DNA of 32,786 nucleotides from Deltaproteobacteria bacterium (GTDB lineage Bacteria; Myxococcota_A; Polyangia; JAAYKL01): assembly GCA_028713995.1 (NCBI GenBank), contig JAQTNF010000044.1, positions 1 through 32,786 on the forward strand. Direction: 5' to 3'. Every line of letters starts with the position of its first letter. Within the stretch, counting starts at the first letter, position 1. Made by a program: the position numbers and the translations under genes. The notes under the pieces were generated by a model. The model saw only the letters and a list, made by a program, of their open reading frames with translations, was not told the DNA's origin and ran no database searches. Shown here in pieces: positions 6,946 through 18,101 of the stretch.

Positions 6946-7944
6946 ATGAAAACGTTGTTGAAAAATCGTTTTTGGATTGTCGAGCTGGCGGCGCTGGCAA
7001 TCTCGGCTTTTTTCGTCGGGAGCGGAGTGAGCGAGATGGTGGCAGGAGAGATGGCAGGCAGCGAGCAGGTCGGCATGATCGCCGAGGGGCCCATGCCCGT
7101 CCGCGCACGGCCCAGACCCGCCCCCGAGCGCTCGGCGATCGACGGCACGCCGATCCTGGAGCGGAACATCTTCGACTCCCAGACCGGGCCCATCGGCAAG
7201 GATCGAGGCGGGCAGGACGCCGGTAACGCGCCTGCCGCGGAAGATACGTCGGGGTTCGTGGAGGTCCGCAGGTGCGCCGCGGGCCCGCTCAAGATCCTGA
7301 CAACGGTCGTGCAGGCCGACGACGCGGAATCGTTCGCGCTGCTCGGCTCCGGGACCGGCACGAGCTATTGCAAGGCCGGGACCGATTTCGCCGGGCACAC
7401 CGTGGAGAAGATCGGCTGGCGCTACGTGATTCTGAGGGACAGGGTGGGCGGCCTATGCTACCTGGATCTCATCGGGCTCGACGACCCGCTGTACCTGGTC
7501 AGGGAGCCGGGTGAGAAGGCTGCCGCGACGGGCGGCGCAGCGGCGGCGGGCGGTACGAAGGCGGCCGCCGACAAGGTCGCCCTGGACTTCGCGGGAGCGG
7601 TCCGCAACATGGCCCCCGGCGTATGGCAAGTGGACGAGAAGCTCATGAGCCGCCCCATCGAGAGGATTGAGGAAAGCTTGGGCTTCGTGCAGGTCCTGCC
7701 GCACTCGGATCCCGACGCGGAAGGAGCGCAGGACGGTTTCACCTTGCATGGCATCCGGCTCGGATCGCTCCTCGATCGCATGGGCCTCAGGAACGGGGAT
7801 CTGGTGACGCGGGTCGGAGGTATGGAGCTCGCGAGCCCCGAGGCGGGGGCCGCGGCTCTCGCGCTGCTGCACAAGCGCGGGGAGACGTTGGTGAGCGTCG
7901 AGCGGGACGGCAAGCCCATCTCGATCAGGCTCCAGGTTCGTTGA
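6946..7944 (+). CDS. gspC: T2SS inner-membrane protein GspC
   Basis: A 332-aa bitopic inner-membrane protein that links the inner-membrane platform to the GspD secretin and helps select substrates. One transmembrane helix lies near the N-terminus (about residues 9-29, WIVELAALAISAFFVG). A Pro/Arg-rich linker follows, then the homology region (about 60-180, starting near DGTPILERNIFDSQTG), and a C-terminal PDZ domain (about 265-332, with LHGIRLGSLLDRMGLRNGD). ATG 6946 is chosen because the predicted sigma-54 transcript begins near 6934, which would exclude the ATG at 6928. The ribosome site is weak. It is the first gene of the T2SS operon, 37 bases before gspD. Confidence 0.9.
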   Translation: MKTLLKNRFWIVELAALAISAFFVGSGVSEMVAGEMAGSEQVGMIAEGPMPVRARPRPAPERSAIDGTPILERNIFDSQTGPIGKDRGGQDAGNAPAAEDTSGFVEVRRCAAGPLKILTTVVQADDAESFALLGSGTGTSYCKAGTDFAGHTVEKIGWRYVILRDRVGGLCYLDLIGLDDPLYLVREPGEKAAATGGAAAAGGTKAAADKVALDFAGAVRNMAPGVWQVDEKLMSRPIERIEESLGFVQVLPHSDPDAEGAQDGFTLHGIRLGSLLDRMGLRNGDLVTRVGGMELASPEAGAAALALLHKRGETLVSVERDGKPISIRLQVR

Positions 7945-7981
7945 AGCGGTCCAAAGGGGCCGCAAAGGGAGTTGCGAATTG

Positions 7982-10776
<2,795 letters not shown>

Positions 10777-10780
<4 letters not shown>

Positions 10781-12543
10781 GCGAGCCGCGCGACAACTTC
10801 ATCGGCGAGATCCTGGTCGAGCACGGCGTGCTGCGGCCCGAGGATCTCGAGCGGATCATCGCAGCCCGCGCGGAAAAAGGCGGCTCGTTCGTCGACGTGC
10901 TCCTCGCCTCCGAGACCGTCGACGAGAAGCGATTGTGGAGCACCGTCGCGACCGAGATGGACATGGCGTTCGCCGAGGCGATCGACGTCGAGAAGATCGA
11001 GAGCCACCTGGTCGCGGATCTGCCCATCGTGTTCGCCAAGAGCCACAGGGTGCTGCCCATCGGCGAGGACCCGGCCGGCGTGCACGTGGCGTGCGCCAAC
11101 CCGTTCGACATGGCCGCGCTCGACGCGGTGCAGACCATCGTCGGGCGGCCCGTGGTGCCGGTGGTCGTGCCGGGCGAGGTCATCCTCGACGCCATCAACA
11201 AGGTCTACGGCCGCGGCGAGGGAGACGCGGAGCTCGGAGAGAAGGAGGGCGCGCAGGAGGAGGAGCTCACCGACCTCATCGACGTCAAGGACGAGGCGCC
11301 CATCATCCGATGGGTCAACTCGCTCTTCTTCGAGGCGGTCAAGCACCGCGCGAGCGACATCCACATCGAGCCCCTCGATCGCGACGTGGCCGTGCGCTAC
11401 CGGGTCGACGGCGTGCTGCAGACGGCCAAGCGGGCCAAGAAGGCCTTCCTGCCGTCAATCATCTCGCGCGTGAAGATCCTCTCCAAGCTCAACATCGCTG
11501 AGAAGCGCCTGCCGCAGGACGGCCGCATCGCGCTCAAGATCGCCGGCAAGAACATCGACGTGCGCGTCTCCTCCATCCCCACGAGCCAGGGCGAGCGCGT
11601 GGTCATGCGCCTGCTCGACAAGGAGTCGGTGCTCCACGACGTGAGCGATCTCGGGTTCTGGCCCGATCACTACGCCCTCTTCCACGGGCTCATCCTGCGG
11701 CCGCACGGCATCATCCTCGTCACGGGCCCCACCGGCTCAGGCAAGACGACCACGCTGTACGCGGGCCTCCAGCAGATCAACACGCCGGACAGGAACATCC
11801 TCACGGTCGAGGATCCGGTCGAGTACGACATCGAGGGCATCGGCCAGATGCACGTCAACCCCAAGATCGACCTCACCTTCTCGAACGGGCTGCGCGCCTT
11901 CCTGCGCCAGGATCCGGACGTCATCATGGTGGGCGAGATCCGCGACCGGGAGACGGCCGAGATCGCCATCCATGCCTCGCTGACCGGCCACCTCGTGATG
12001 TCGACCATCCACACCAACGACGCGCCGGGCGCGCTCACGCGGCTCGTGGAGATGGACATCGAGCCGTTCCTCGTGGCGTCGTCGATCATCGGCATCCAGG
12101 CCCAGCGCCTGGTGCGCCTCCTATGCCCCAAGTGCCGCGAGCTCTACGAGCCCGAGCGCGAGCAGCTCGTCGAGCTGGGCATCGATCCGGACGACCCGTA
12201 CAAGCCGAGCCGCAAGCCCGCGAGCCCGCTCTACACGGCGGGGTGGGAGAAGCTCAGGCCCCTCGTGCCGCTCGTGCCGGGCAAGGTGCGGCTCCACCGC
12301 GCCGTGGGCTGCGACTTCTGCCTGGGCACCGGCTACTACGGGCGGACGGGCCTGTACGAGATGGTGATGATCACCGACACGATCCGGACCAACATCCTGC
12401 GGAACTCCGACTCGAACACCATCAAGCAGGTGGCCAAGGCCGATGGGATGGTCAATCTGCGCGAGGACGGCGCGCGCAAGGTGCTCACGGGCACGACCAC
12501 GGTCGAGGAGGTGCTCCGCGTGACCCACGAGGACGCGGGCTAG
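10777..12543 (+). CDS. gspE: T2SS assembly ATPase GspE
   Basis: A 588-aa cytoplasmic hexameric ATPase that powers pseudopilus assembly. The N-terminal domain (about 1-150) begins FIGEILVEHGVLRPEDLE, which docks to GspL in known systems. The ATPase core has Walker A GPTGSGKT (317-324), a Walker B region VIMVGEIRD (382-390), and histidine motifs in SLTGHLVMSTIHTND. The zinc-binding tetracysteine is complete: C450, C453, C512 and C515. The GTG start overlaps the gspD stop (GTGA), with AGGAGGA at 10761-10767 at good spacing. The same frame is open far upstream, antiparallel to nothing and simply overlapping gspD; that extension is a GC artefact. Confidence 0.97.
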
Positions 12544-12562
12544 GGGCGAAAGCGAGGCGCGC

Positions 12563-13783
12563 GTGCCGGTTTTCGAATACCAGGGAATACGGAAGTCCGA
12601 CGGCCGCCCGGTCAAGGGGCTCAAGGACTCCGACGCGGAGAGGAGCCTTCGGGCGGCCTTGAAGCGCGACGGCGTGCTCGTCACCGGCATCCGCGAGAAA
12701 AGCGCCGGGCAGCGGCGCGGCGAGATCGACTTCAAGAAGTTTTTTCGACGCGTGACGCGAATGGACGTGGCCCTGTCCACGCGCCAGCTCGCCACCCTCA
12801 CCAAGTCGGGCATCTCCCTCGTCGAGGCCCTGAACGCCGTCATCGACCAGAGCGAGAAGCCCGATCTCAAGACCGCGCTCACCGACGTGCGCGACCAGGT
12901 GAACCAGGGCACGAGCCTGTCCGAGGCGTTCGGGCGGCACGCCAAGTACTTCGACCACCTGTACTGCAACATGGTCAACGCGGGCGAGCAGTCCGGCACG
13001 CTCGACCAGGTCCTCGGACGGCTCGCCGACTTCATCGAGGCGCAGAACCGGCTGCGCAGCAAGGTCGTCTCGGCCATGGCCTACCCGGCGTTCATGGCCG
13101 TCATCGGCACCGTGATCATCGGGGTCATGATGGTCGTGGTGGTGCCCAAGGTCACCAGCATCTTCGAGAACTTCGGCCGCGAGCTGCCCTGGTACACCTC
13201 GGTGCTCATCGCCACGAGCAACTTCATGCGCGGGTACTGGTGGCTCCTCCTCGTCCTCATCGTCGGCGCGATCGTGGGGTTCCGCAGGTGGAAGCGCACG
13301 CCGGCGGGCCTCTACGACTGGCACCGCTTCGTGCTGTGGGCGCCCATCTTCGGCTCGCTCGCGATGATGCTCGCCATCTCCAGGTTCTCAAAGACGCTCT
13401 CCACGCTGCTCGCCTCGGGCGTGCCTCTGCTCACGGCCATGGACATCACCAAGGGCGTGCTCGGGAACGTGGTGCTCGAGAAGGTCATCGTCGAGGCGAG
13501 CTCGTCGATCCGCGAGGGCGAGAGCATCGCCGATCCGCTCAAGGCGTCCGGTCGGTTTCCGCCCATCGTCACGCACATGATCGCCATCGGCGAGCGATCC
13601 GGCCAGCTCGAGGAGATGCTGGAGAACGTGGCCGGGGCCTACGACGCGCAGGTCGACTCCAAGATCCTCGCTCTCACGTCGCTGCTCGAGCCGGTGATGA
13701 TCGTCATCATGGGCGCGGGCGCGTTCGGCATCGCCTTCTCGATCCTGATGCCGCTCATCCAGATGAACGAGTTCGTGCAATGA
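12563..13783 (+). CDS. gspF: T2SS inner-membrane platform protein GspF
   Basis: A 406-aa polytopic protein at the centre of the inner-membrane platform. It opens with the family signature MPVFEYQGI and has two homologous cytoplasmic helical domains: about 70-195 (STRQLATLTKSGISLVEALN) and about 270-395 (FSKTLSTLLASGVPLLTAMD). Membrane helices lie near 172-200, 218-240 and at the C-terminus (VMIVIMGAGAFGIAFSILMP). Length and order match the family. It starts at a GTG 19 bases after gspE, and its stop overlaps the next start (ATGA). Confidence 0.96.
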   Translation: MPVFEYQGIRKSDGRPVKGLKDSDAERSLRAALKRDGVLVTGIREKSAGQRRGEIDFKKFFRRVTRMDVALSTRQLATLTKSGISLVEALNAVIDQSEKPDLKTALTDVRDQVNQGTSLSEAFGRHAKYFDHLYCNMVNAGEQSGTLDQVLGRLADFIEAQNRLRSKVVSAMAYPAFMAVIGTVIIGVMMVVVVPKVTSIFENFGRELPWYTSVLIATSNFMRGYWWLLLVLIVGAIVGFRRWKRTPAGLYDWHRFVLWAPIFGSLAMMLAISRFSKTLSTLLASGVPLLTAMDITKGVLGNVVLEKVIVEASSSIREGESIADPLKASGRFPPIVTHMIAIGERSGQLEEMLENVAGAYDAQVDSKILALTSLLEPVMIVIMGAGAFGIAFSILMPLIQMNEFVQ

Positions 13784-14193
13784 GAGACGGCGATCCCATC
13801 GTCCTCGGCGACAAGGGGCGGCACAGGAAGTCGCTCGGCGTGCTGCGCAGGCGTCTCAAGCTCACCGCGCTCGCGGCGGTGGCCGCCATGTTCGTGAGCT
13901 ACGCCGTGCAGGACGCCGACCGGGAGCTGAAGGCGAGGCAGGCGCTCGTCGACATCTACAAGGTGATCGCGGCGGCGAGGCTGTTTCGGGCCGACAACGG
14001 GCGCTGCCCGGACGGGGTCGCGGAGCTCGCGGCGCCGCCTTCCGGCACGCCCTACCTCAGGTGGACGAACGACCCGTGGGGGACGCCCTACGCCGTCGCC
14101 TGCCCGAGCCCCACGGCCCCGAACAGCGTGGAGGCGTCTTCGGCCGGGCCGGATCGCGCGCGGGGCGGGAACGACAACATCTCGAGCCGGTGA
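13780..14193 (+). CDS. GspG-like protein lacking a prepilin cleavage motif
   Basis: A 137-aa protein. Its C-terminal half resembles the soluble domain of the major pseudopilin GspG: ARLFRADNGRCPDGVAEL, then YLRWTNDPWGTPYAVACP, then a late Gly/Asn/Asp segment (SSAGPD, GNDNISS) like the GspG calcium-site region. Its N-terminus differs. Instead of a G-FTLIE prepilin signal it has about 28 charged residues and then an ordinary hydrophobic helix (LTALAAVAAMFVSYAVQ), so prepilin peptidase should not process it. I infer an inner-membrane-anchored GspG-like accessory protein, perhaps a cap or adaptor for the pseudopilus. The start overlaps the gspF stop, so it is translationally coupled and sits just before the true gspG. 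Confidence 0.8.
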   Translation: MRDGDPIVLGDKGRHRKSLGVLRRRLKLTALAAVAAMFVSYAVQDADRELKARQALVDIYKVIAAARLFRADNGRCPDGVAELAAPPSGTPYLRWTNDPWGTPYAVACPSPTAPNSVEASSAGPDRARGGNDNISSR

Positions 14194-14216
14194 CGGCGCG
14201 AGCGAAGGGAGAGACG

Positions 14217-14648
14217 ATGATGGAAAAACAGGTGAAGTCGAAGAGGCCTCGCGCGACGAGGCGCGCCGCCGAGCAGGGCATGACGCTCATCGAAATCATG
14301 ATCGTCGTGATCATCATGGCGACAATCGCCACGGGCGTGGCCGTCGCCGTGGTCCCGGCCATGGGGCGCGCGAACGTCAAGCAGGCGGCGACCGACGCGA
14401 ATTCCGTGCGTTCCGCGGTGATGATGTACGTCGCCGAAAACCCGGGCAAGTGCCCGAGCATGGACGACCTCAAGAGCGGCAAGTTCATCGACAAGACCAA
14501 GCGCACGACCGACCCGTGGGACAAGGAGTTCGTCATCCGCTGCACCGAAGGCGACGATCCCGAGGTGTTCTCCCTCGGGCCGGACGGCCAGGAGGGCGGA
14601 TGCGATCCGGGGCGCGGGCCCGACGACGGGTGCAAGCAGAAGAACTGA
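14217..14648 (+). CDS. gspG: T2SS major pseudopilin GspG
   Basis: A 143-aa major pseudopilin, the main subunit of the periplasmic pseudopilus. The prepilin signal is complete: a basic leader of 21 residues ending EQG, cut before MTLIE, then the hydrophobic helix IMIVVIIMATIATGVAVAV. The first mature residue is Met rather than Phe, which is allowed. The C-terminal domain has TDPWDKEFVIRC and SLGPDGQEGG, the region that binds calcium in known GspG. The tail ends in a Cys/Asp/Gly-rich stretch. AAGGGAGAG (14206-14214) precedes two adjacent in-frame ATGs (14217 and 14220). Confidence 0.95.
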   Translation: MMEKQVKSKRPRATRRAAEQGMTLIEIMIVVIIMATIATGVAVAVVPAMGRANVKQAATDANSVRSAVMMYVAENPGKCPSMDDLKSGKFIDKTKRTTDPWDKEFVIRCTEGDDPEVFSLGPDGQEGGCDPGRGPDDGCKQKN

Positions 14649-14666
14649 GCGAGGGAACGGACAAGG

Positions 14667-15500
14667 ATGGCGCGCGTTCGCACAAACGGTTTCACGCTGA
14701 TCGAGGTGATGGTGGTCGTCATCCTCATCGCCATCATCACGGCCGGGGCGGCCCTCGGGATCGGCAGTCTCGATCAGGCGAAGCTCAGGAGCTCGTGCTG
14801 GATGCTGGCCTCGGCCGCGCGCTTCGCCTATTCGCGCGCCGTGACCCAGGGCACGACCGTGCGCCTCGCGCTCGACTTCGAGGGGCGCACCATGCAGGTG
14901 CAGGAGACCAAGGGGCGCGTGGTGCTCAGCAAGGACGACGAGTCGGGCGAGGGGCTCCCTCCGGCGGGTGTCGAGGGCGCGGACGCCGGGGTCCCCTCGG
15001 GAGGGCGGCTCGAGAGCATGGACATCCTCGGGGGCCTTTCCGCCCTCGGCGGTTCGGGCGGCAAGAGCGCGGCCGGGGAGACCGGCGGCGCGGCGAGCGG
15101 GCTCACGGACATGATGAGCTCCCTGGCGTCGGCCCCCATCACCGACCCCTTCCTCGCCTCGTTGCAGGGCACGAGCGGCGTGCCCGCGGGCAGGATCGGC
15201 TACCGCGGACCCAAGTTCGCGCCGCTGCCCGGCAAGCGCGGCGAGCCGCGTTCCCTCGAGGGGGACACGATCTTCAAGGCCGTCTACACGCCGCACGAGC
15301 AGAAGGCGCGCACCGACGGCAAGGCGTACATCTACTTCTTTCCCGGCGGCATGACCGAGCACTCGATCGTCCAGCTCTCGGACGGCGGCGACCGCACCTA
15401 CTCGGTGGAGATCCATCCCCTGTCGGGCCGCGCGATCATCCACCGCGAGGCGGTCGAGCCCGAGGACGATCTCGACAAGCTGCAGGAGGCCGCGGAATGA
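14667..15500 (+). CDS. gspH: T2SS minor pseudopilin GspH, enlarged
   Basis: A 277-aa minor pseudopilin with a short leader (MARVRTNG) cut before FTLIEVMVVVILIAI. The post-signal region CWMLASAARFAYSRAVTQGTTVRLALDFE is the typical GspH start. The protein is larger than most GspH because of a Gly/Ser/Met-rich insert (about 95-170) with strings such as MDILGGLSALGGSGG and LTDMMSSLAS. The C-terminal beta domain resumes with IYFFPGGMTEHSIVQLSDG and YSVEIHPLSGRAIIH. The stop overlaps the gspI start (ATGA). Confidence 0.9.
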   Translation: MARVRTNGFTLIEVMVVVILIAIITAGAALGIGSLDQAKLRSSCWMLASAARFAYSRAVTQGTTVRLALDFEGRTMQVQETKGRVVLSKDDESGEGLPPAGVEGADAGVPSGGRLESMDILGGLSALGGSGGKSAAGETGGAASGLTDMMSSLASAPITDPFLASLQGTSGVPAGRIGYRGPKFAPLPGKRGEPRSLEGDTIFKAVYTPHEQKARTDGKAYIYFFPGGMTEHSIVQLSDGGDRTYSVEIHPLSGRAIIHREAVEPEDDLDKLQEAAE

Positions 15501-16183
15501 CCGGGAGGGGACAGGCGCAACGAGGGTTCACGATCCTGGAGATCATGATCGCGATCCTCATCCTGTCCGTGTCGGTCGTCTCCATCTTCGGAGCCCAGTT
15601 CGGCGCCGTGTCCACGGTCGAGTTCGCGCGCGGGAGCACCATGGCCATGCAGCTCGCGCGCTGCCGGATGAGCGAGGTCGAGCTCAAGGTGGTGACCGAG
15701 GGCGGCTTCGTCGAGGGTGACGTGAACGAGAACGGCGACTGTTGCGAGATGCTCGCCGGCGAGGCCGACGTGACCCCGTACACCTGCCGGACCGAGCTCA
15801 AGACCGTGGAGCTGCCCGACATCTCCAACATGATGAGCGGCGGGCCCGACGGCGGGCTGCTCGACAGCGTGCTCGGATTGGGGTCCGGAGGAGGCCTCAT
15901 GGGTGCCGGCGGCGGCGACATGGTGACGAGCCTCGCCCCGATGATCACCGACCTGCTCAAGCAGGCCATCCGCCGGGCGACCGTCGTCGTCGAGTGGAAA
16001 CAGGGCGCCCGGAACCGCGAGGTGACGATTACGCAGTACCTGGTCCACCCCACGCAGGGACCGCTCCAGCTGCTCCAGGGCGCCGCCGCCATGGACGAGG
16101 CCAACGAGGCGGCGCTCGACCAGACGGGTCTCGGCGCAACGAGCGGCCCGAGCGGCGGAAGATCGATGGAGGGGACGCCGTGA
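15497..16183 (+). CDS. gspI: T2SS minor pseudopilin GspI, enlarged
   Basis: A 228-aa minor pseudopilin. The leader MTGRGQAQRG is cut before FTILEIMIAILILSVSVV, and the helix continues to AMQLARCRMSEVELKV, the usual GspI pattern. GspI nucleates the pseudopilus tip with GspJ and GspK. A Gly/Met-rich insert (about 110-150; MMSGGPDGG, GLGSGGGLMGAGGGD) interrupts the periplasmic domain, so it is longer than the usual 120-130 residues. The domain resumes with ATVVVEWKQGARNREVTITQYLV. It overlaps gspH and gspJ by four bases each. Confidence 0.9.
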   Translation: MTGRGQAQRGFTILEIMIAILILSVSVVSIFGAQFGAVSTVEFARGSTMAMQLARCRMSEVELKVVTEGGFVEGDVNENGDCCEMLAGEADVTPYTCRTELKTVELPDISNMMSGGPDGGLLDSVLGLGSGGGLMGAGGGDMVTSLAPMITDLLKQAIRRATVVVEWKQGARNREVTITQYLVHPTQGPLQLLQGAAAMDEANEAALDQTGLGATSGPSGGRSMEGTP

Positions 16184-16893
16184 CCGGTGCGCGCGCCAGA
16201 TCCGAGGGCCTCACCCTCATCGAGGTGATGGTCGCCATCACGGTGCTGGCGATGATCTCGCTCACCATCTGGACCGCCACCAGCCAGACCGCCCGCACGC
16301 GGGACATCGTGGAGGAGTCCCACGACCGGCTGCACCAGGTGCGCACCGCCCTGAACATGATCACGCGCGACCTCGGGTCGGCCTTCCTGTCCATGCACCG
16401 GGCCACGTCCGAGCCGACCCACGACACGGTCTTCATCGGACGCGACCGCGGCGACGAGGACCGCGTGGACTTCGCCTCGTTCACGCACGAGCGCCGCTAC
16501 CTGAACGCCAACGAGTCCGACCAGTGCGAGGTGGGCTACTTCCTTGCGGACGATCCGAACGTGTCCGGCCGCAAGAACCTGGTCAGGCGCGAATCGCCCG
16601 TCCTGGACCTCGAGCCCCTCGAGGGCGGGCAGTACCTGGTGCTGGTGGAGGACGCGACGATCTTCGACTTGCAGTACTTCGATCTGGCCATGAACGAGTG
16701 GCAGGATACGTGGGACACGACCGAGGCAACGGGCGAGGGCGGCATCCTGCCCTTGCAGGTGCGCATCCGGCTGGGCGTACACGACCGGCTCGGGAGGCAG
16801 GTCGTGTACGGCACGCAGACACCCGTGCCCATGCGCACCCCGATCTGGCGCAAGCCCTTCATCCCGGGCCCGCCGGTGATGGTGACCAAGTGA
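16180..16893 (+). CDS. gspJ: T2SS minor pseudopilin GspJ
   Basis: A 237-aa minor pseudopilin, normal in length for the family. The leader MTGARARSEG is cut before LTLIEVMVAITVLAMISLTIW. The periplasmic domain shows the GspJ pattern: VRTALNMITRDLGSAF, RVDFASFTHERRY, VGYFLADDP, LVRRESPVLD and DLQYFDLAMNEWQDTWD. GspJ joins GspI and GspK at the pseudopilus tip. The GTG start overlaps the gspI stop, and its own stop overlaps the gspK start (GTGA in both cases). It lacks the large Gly-rich insert seen in H and I. Confidence 0.95.
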   Translation: MTGARARSEGLTLIEVMVAITVLAMISLTIWTATSQTARTRDIVEESHDRLHQVRTALNMITRDLGSAFLSMHRATSEPTHDTVFIGRDRGDEDRVDFASFTHERRYLNANESDQCEVGYFLADDPNVSGRKNLVRRESPVLDLEPLEGGQYLVLVEDATIFDLQYFDLAMNEWQDTWDTTEATGEGGILPLQVRIRLGVHDRLGRQVVYGTQTPVPMRTPIWRKPFIPGPPVMVTK

Positions 16894-18092
16894 GACGCGT
16901 CGCCAAGGACAGCGAGAGGGGCATCGCCCTGCTCATGGTGCTCGTGGCGCTCACCGTGCTCGGGGCCATGACCGCGGACTTCATGGAGACGAACGAGACG
17001 TACGTGGCGACCGCCGTCAACGAGCGCGACGCGGTGAAGGCGGAATACCTGGCCCGGTCGGGCGTGAACCTGGCGCGGCTCCTGCTTTCGGTCCAGCCGA
17101 TCCTGGGCAAGTCGCTCAACTTCCCGTTCTGGCAGTACGCCGACATGATCATGTCGCCGTTCTCGGGGCCCGAGGCGGGCGGGGGGCTTACGGACATGGC
17201 GGGCATCGACCTTCAGGGCGCAAAGGGGCTGGGCGTTTCCGAGGGGAACTTCACGGTCAAGATCCTCGACGAGGACTCGAAGATCAACGTGAACATGGCG
17301 AGCGATCAGGTCATGCGCAAGCGCATGGTCGACCAGCTGGCCATGCTGATGGCGCCCGTCGAATACGATCCCCTCTTCGACCGCCAGAGCTCGGACGGCC
17401 AGTTCCTGGCCCGCGAGGACGTCATCTGCGAGATCATCGACTGGACCGATCCCGACGAGGATCGCTGCGACTTCTCCGGGAGCGAGGATCCCTCGTACTA
17501 CCAGTCGCTCGACACCCCGTACGAGCGCAAGAACGCGCCCTTCGACAGCCTCGAGGAGCTTCACCTCGTGCGCGGGGTCGACGACGACGTGTGGTCCACG
17601 TTCGTCGATCCGGATCCATCCAAGCCCGAGGCGCGGGTCATGACCGTATGGGGCAAGGGCAAGGTGAACGTGAACACGGCGCCGGCGCAGGTGCTCTTCC
17701 CGCTCGTGTGCATGATGGCGACCGACGACACGGGCGTAAGCGCGTGCCTCGATCCCATGCAGCGGCTCAACCTGCTCGCCATCCTGCAGGCCATGATCAC
17801 CTTGAGGACCTTCATGCCGTTCGGCACGGTGCGCGACTTCGTGGCGGCCATCGAGAGCCCCGAGGAGCGGCTGTTCCTCCCGCTCGCGGGCTTCCCCCTG
17901 CCGGGAAAACGCCTGGCGCGGCAGCTCGTCACGACGCGCAGCACCGTTTTCTCCATTTACGCGGATGGGACCGTGGGCAAGGTGACGAAACGCATCCACG
18001 TGGTCGTGGACACCGAGGGCACGGACATGCTCGACTCGGCCAAGACCGTGGCCGCCTCGGGCGGCAGCGTGCTCTACTGGCGGATGGACTAG
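16890..18092 (+). CDS. gspK: T2SS pseudopilus tip protein GspK
   Basis: A 400-aa tip pseudopilin, the largest of the set. The leader MRRVAKDSERG precedes IALLMVLVALTVLGAM; the missing Glu at position 5 of the mature protein is normal for GspK. The periplasmic part has the helical insertion typical of the family (DEDSKINVNMASDQVMRKRMVDQL, VICEIIDWTDPDE) and a second half with GKGKVNVNTAPAQVL. DPDEDRCDFSGSED may be a metal site. A short Gly-rich stretch (SGPEAGGGLTDMAGIDLQG, about 88-108) resembles the inserts in GspH and GspI. GTG start overlaps gspJ. Confidence 0.94.
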   Translation: MRRVAKDSERGIALLMVLVALTVLGAMTADFMETNETYVATAVNERDAVKAEYLARSGVNLARLLLSVQPILGKSLNFPFWQYADMIMSPFSGPEAGGGLTDMAGIDLQGAKGLGVSEGNFTVKILDEDSKINVNMASDQVMRKRMVDQLAMLMAPVEYDPLFDRQSSDGQFLAREDVICEIIDWTDPDEDRCDFSGSEDPSYYQSLDTPYERKNAPFDSLEELHLVRGVDDDVWSTFVDPDPSKPEARVMTVWGKGKVNVNTAPAQVLFPLVCMMATDDTGVSACLDPMQRLNLLAILQAMITLRTFMPFGTVRDFVAAIESPEERLFLPLAGFPLPGKRLARQLVTTRSTVFSIYADGTVGKVTKRIHVVVDTEGTDMLDSAKTVAASGGSVLYWRMD

Positions 18093-18101
18093 GAGGCATA
18101 C

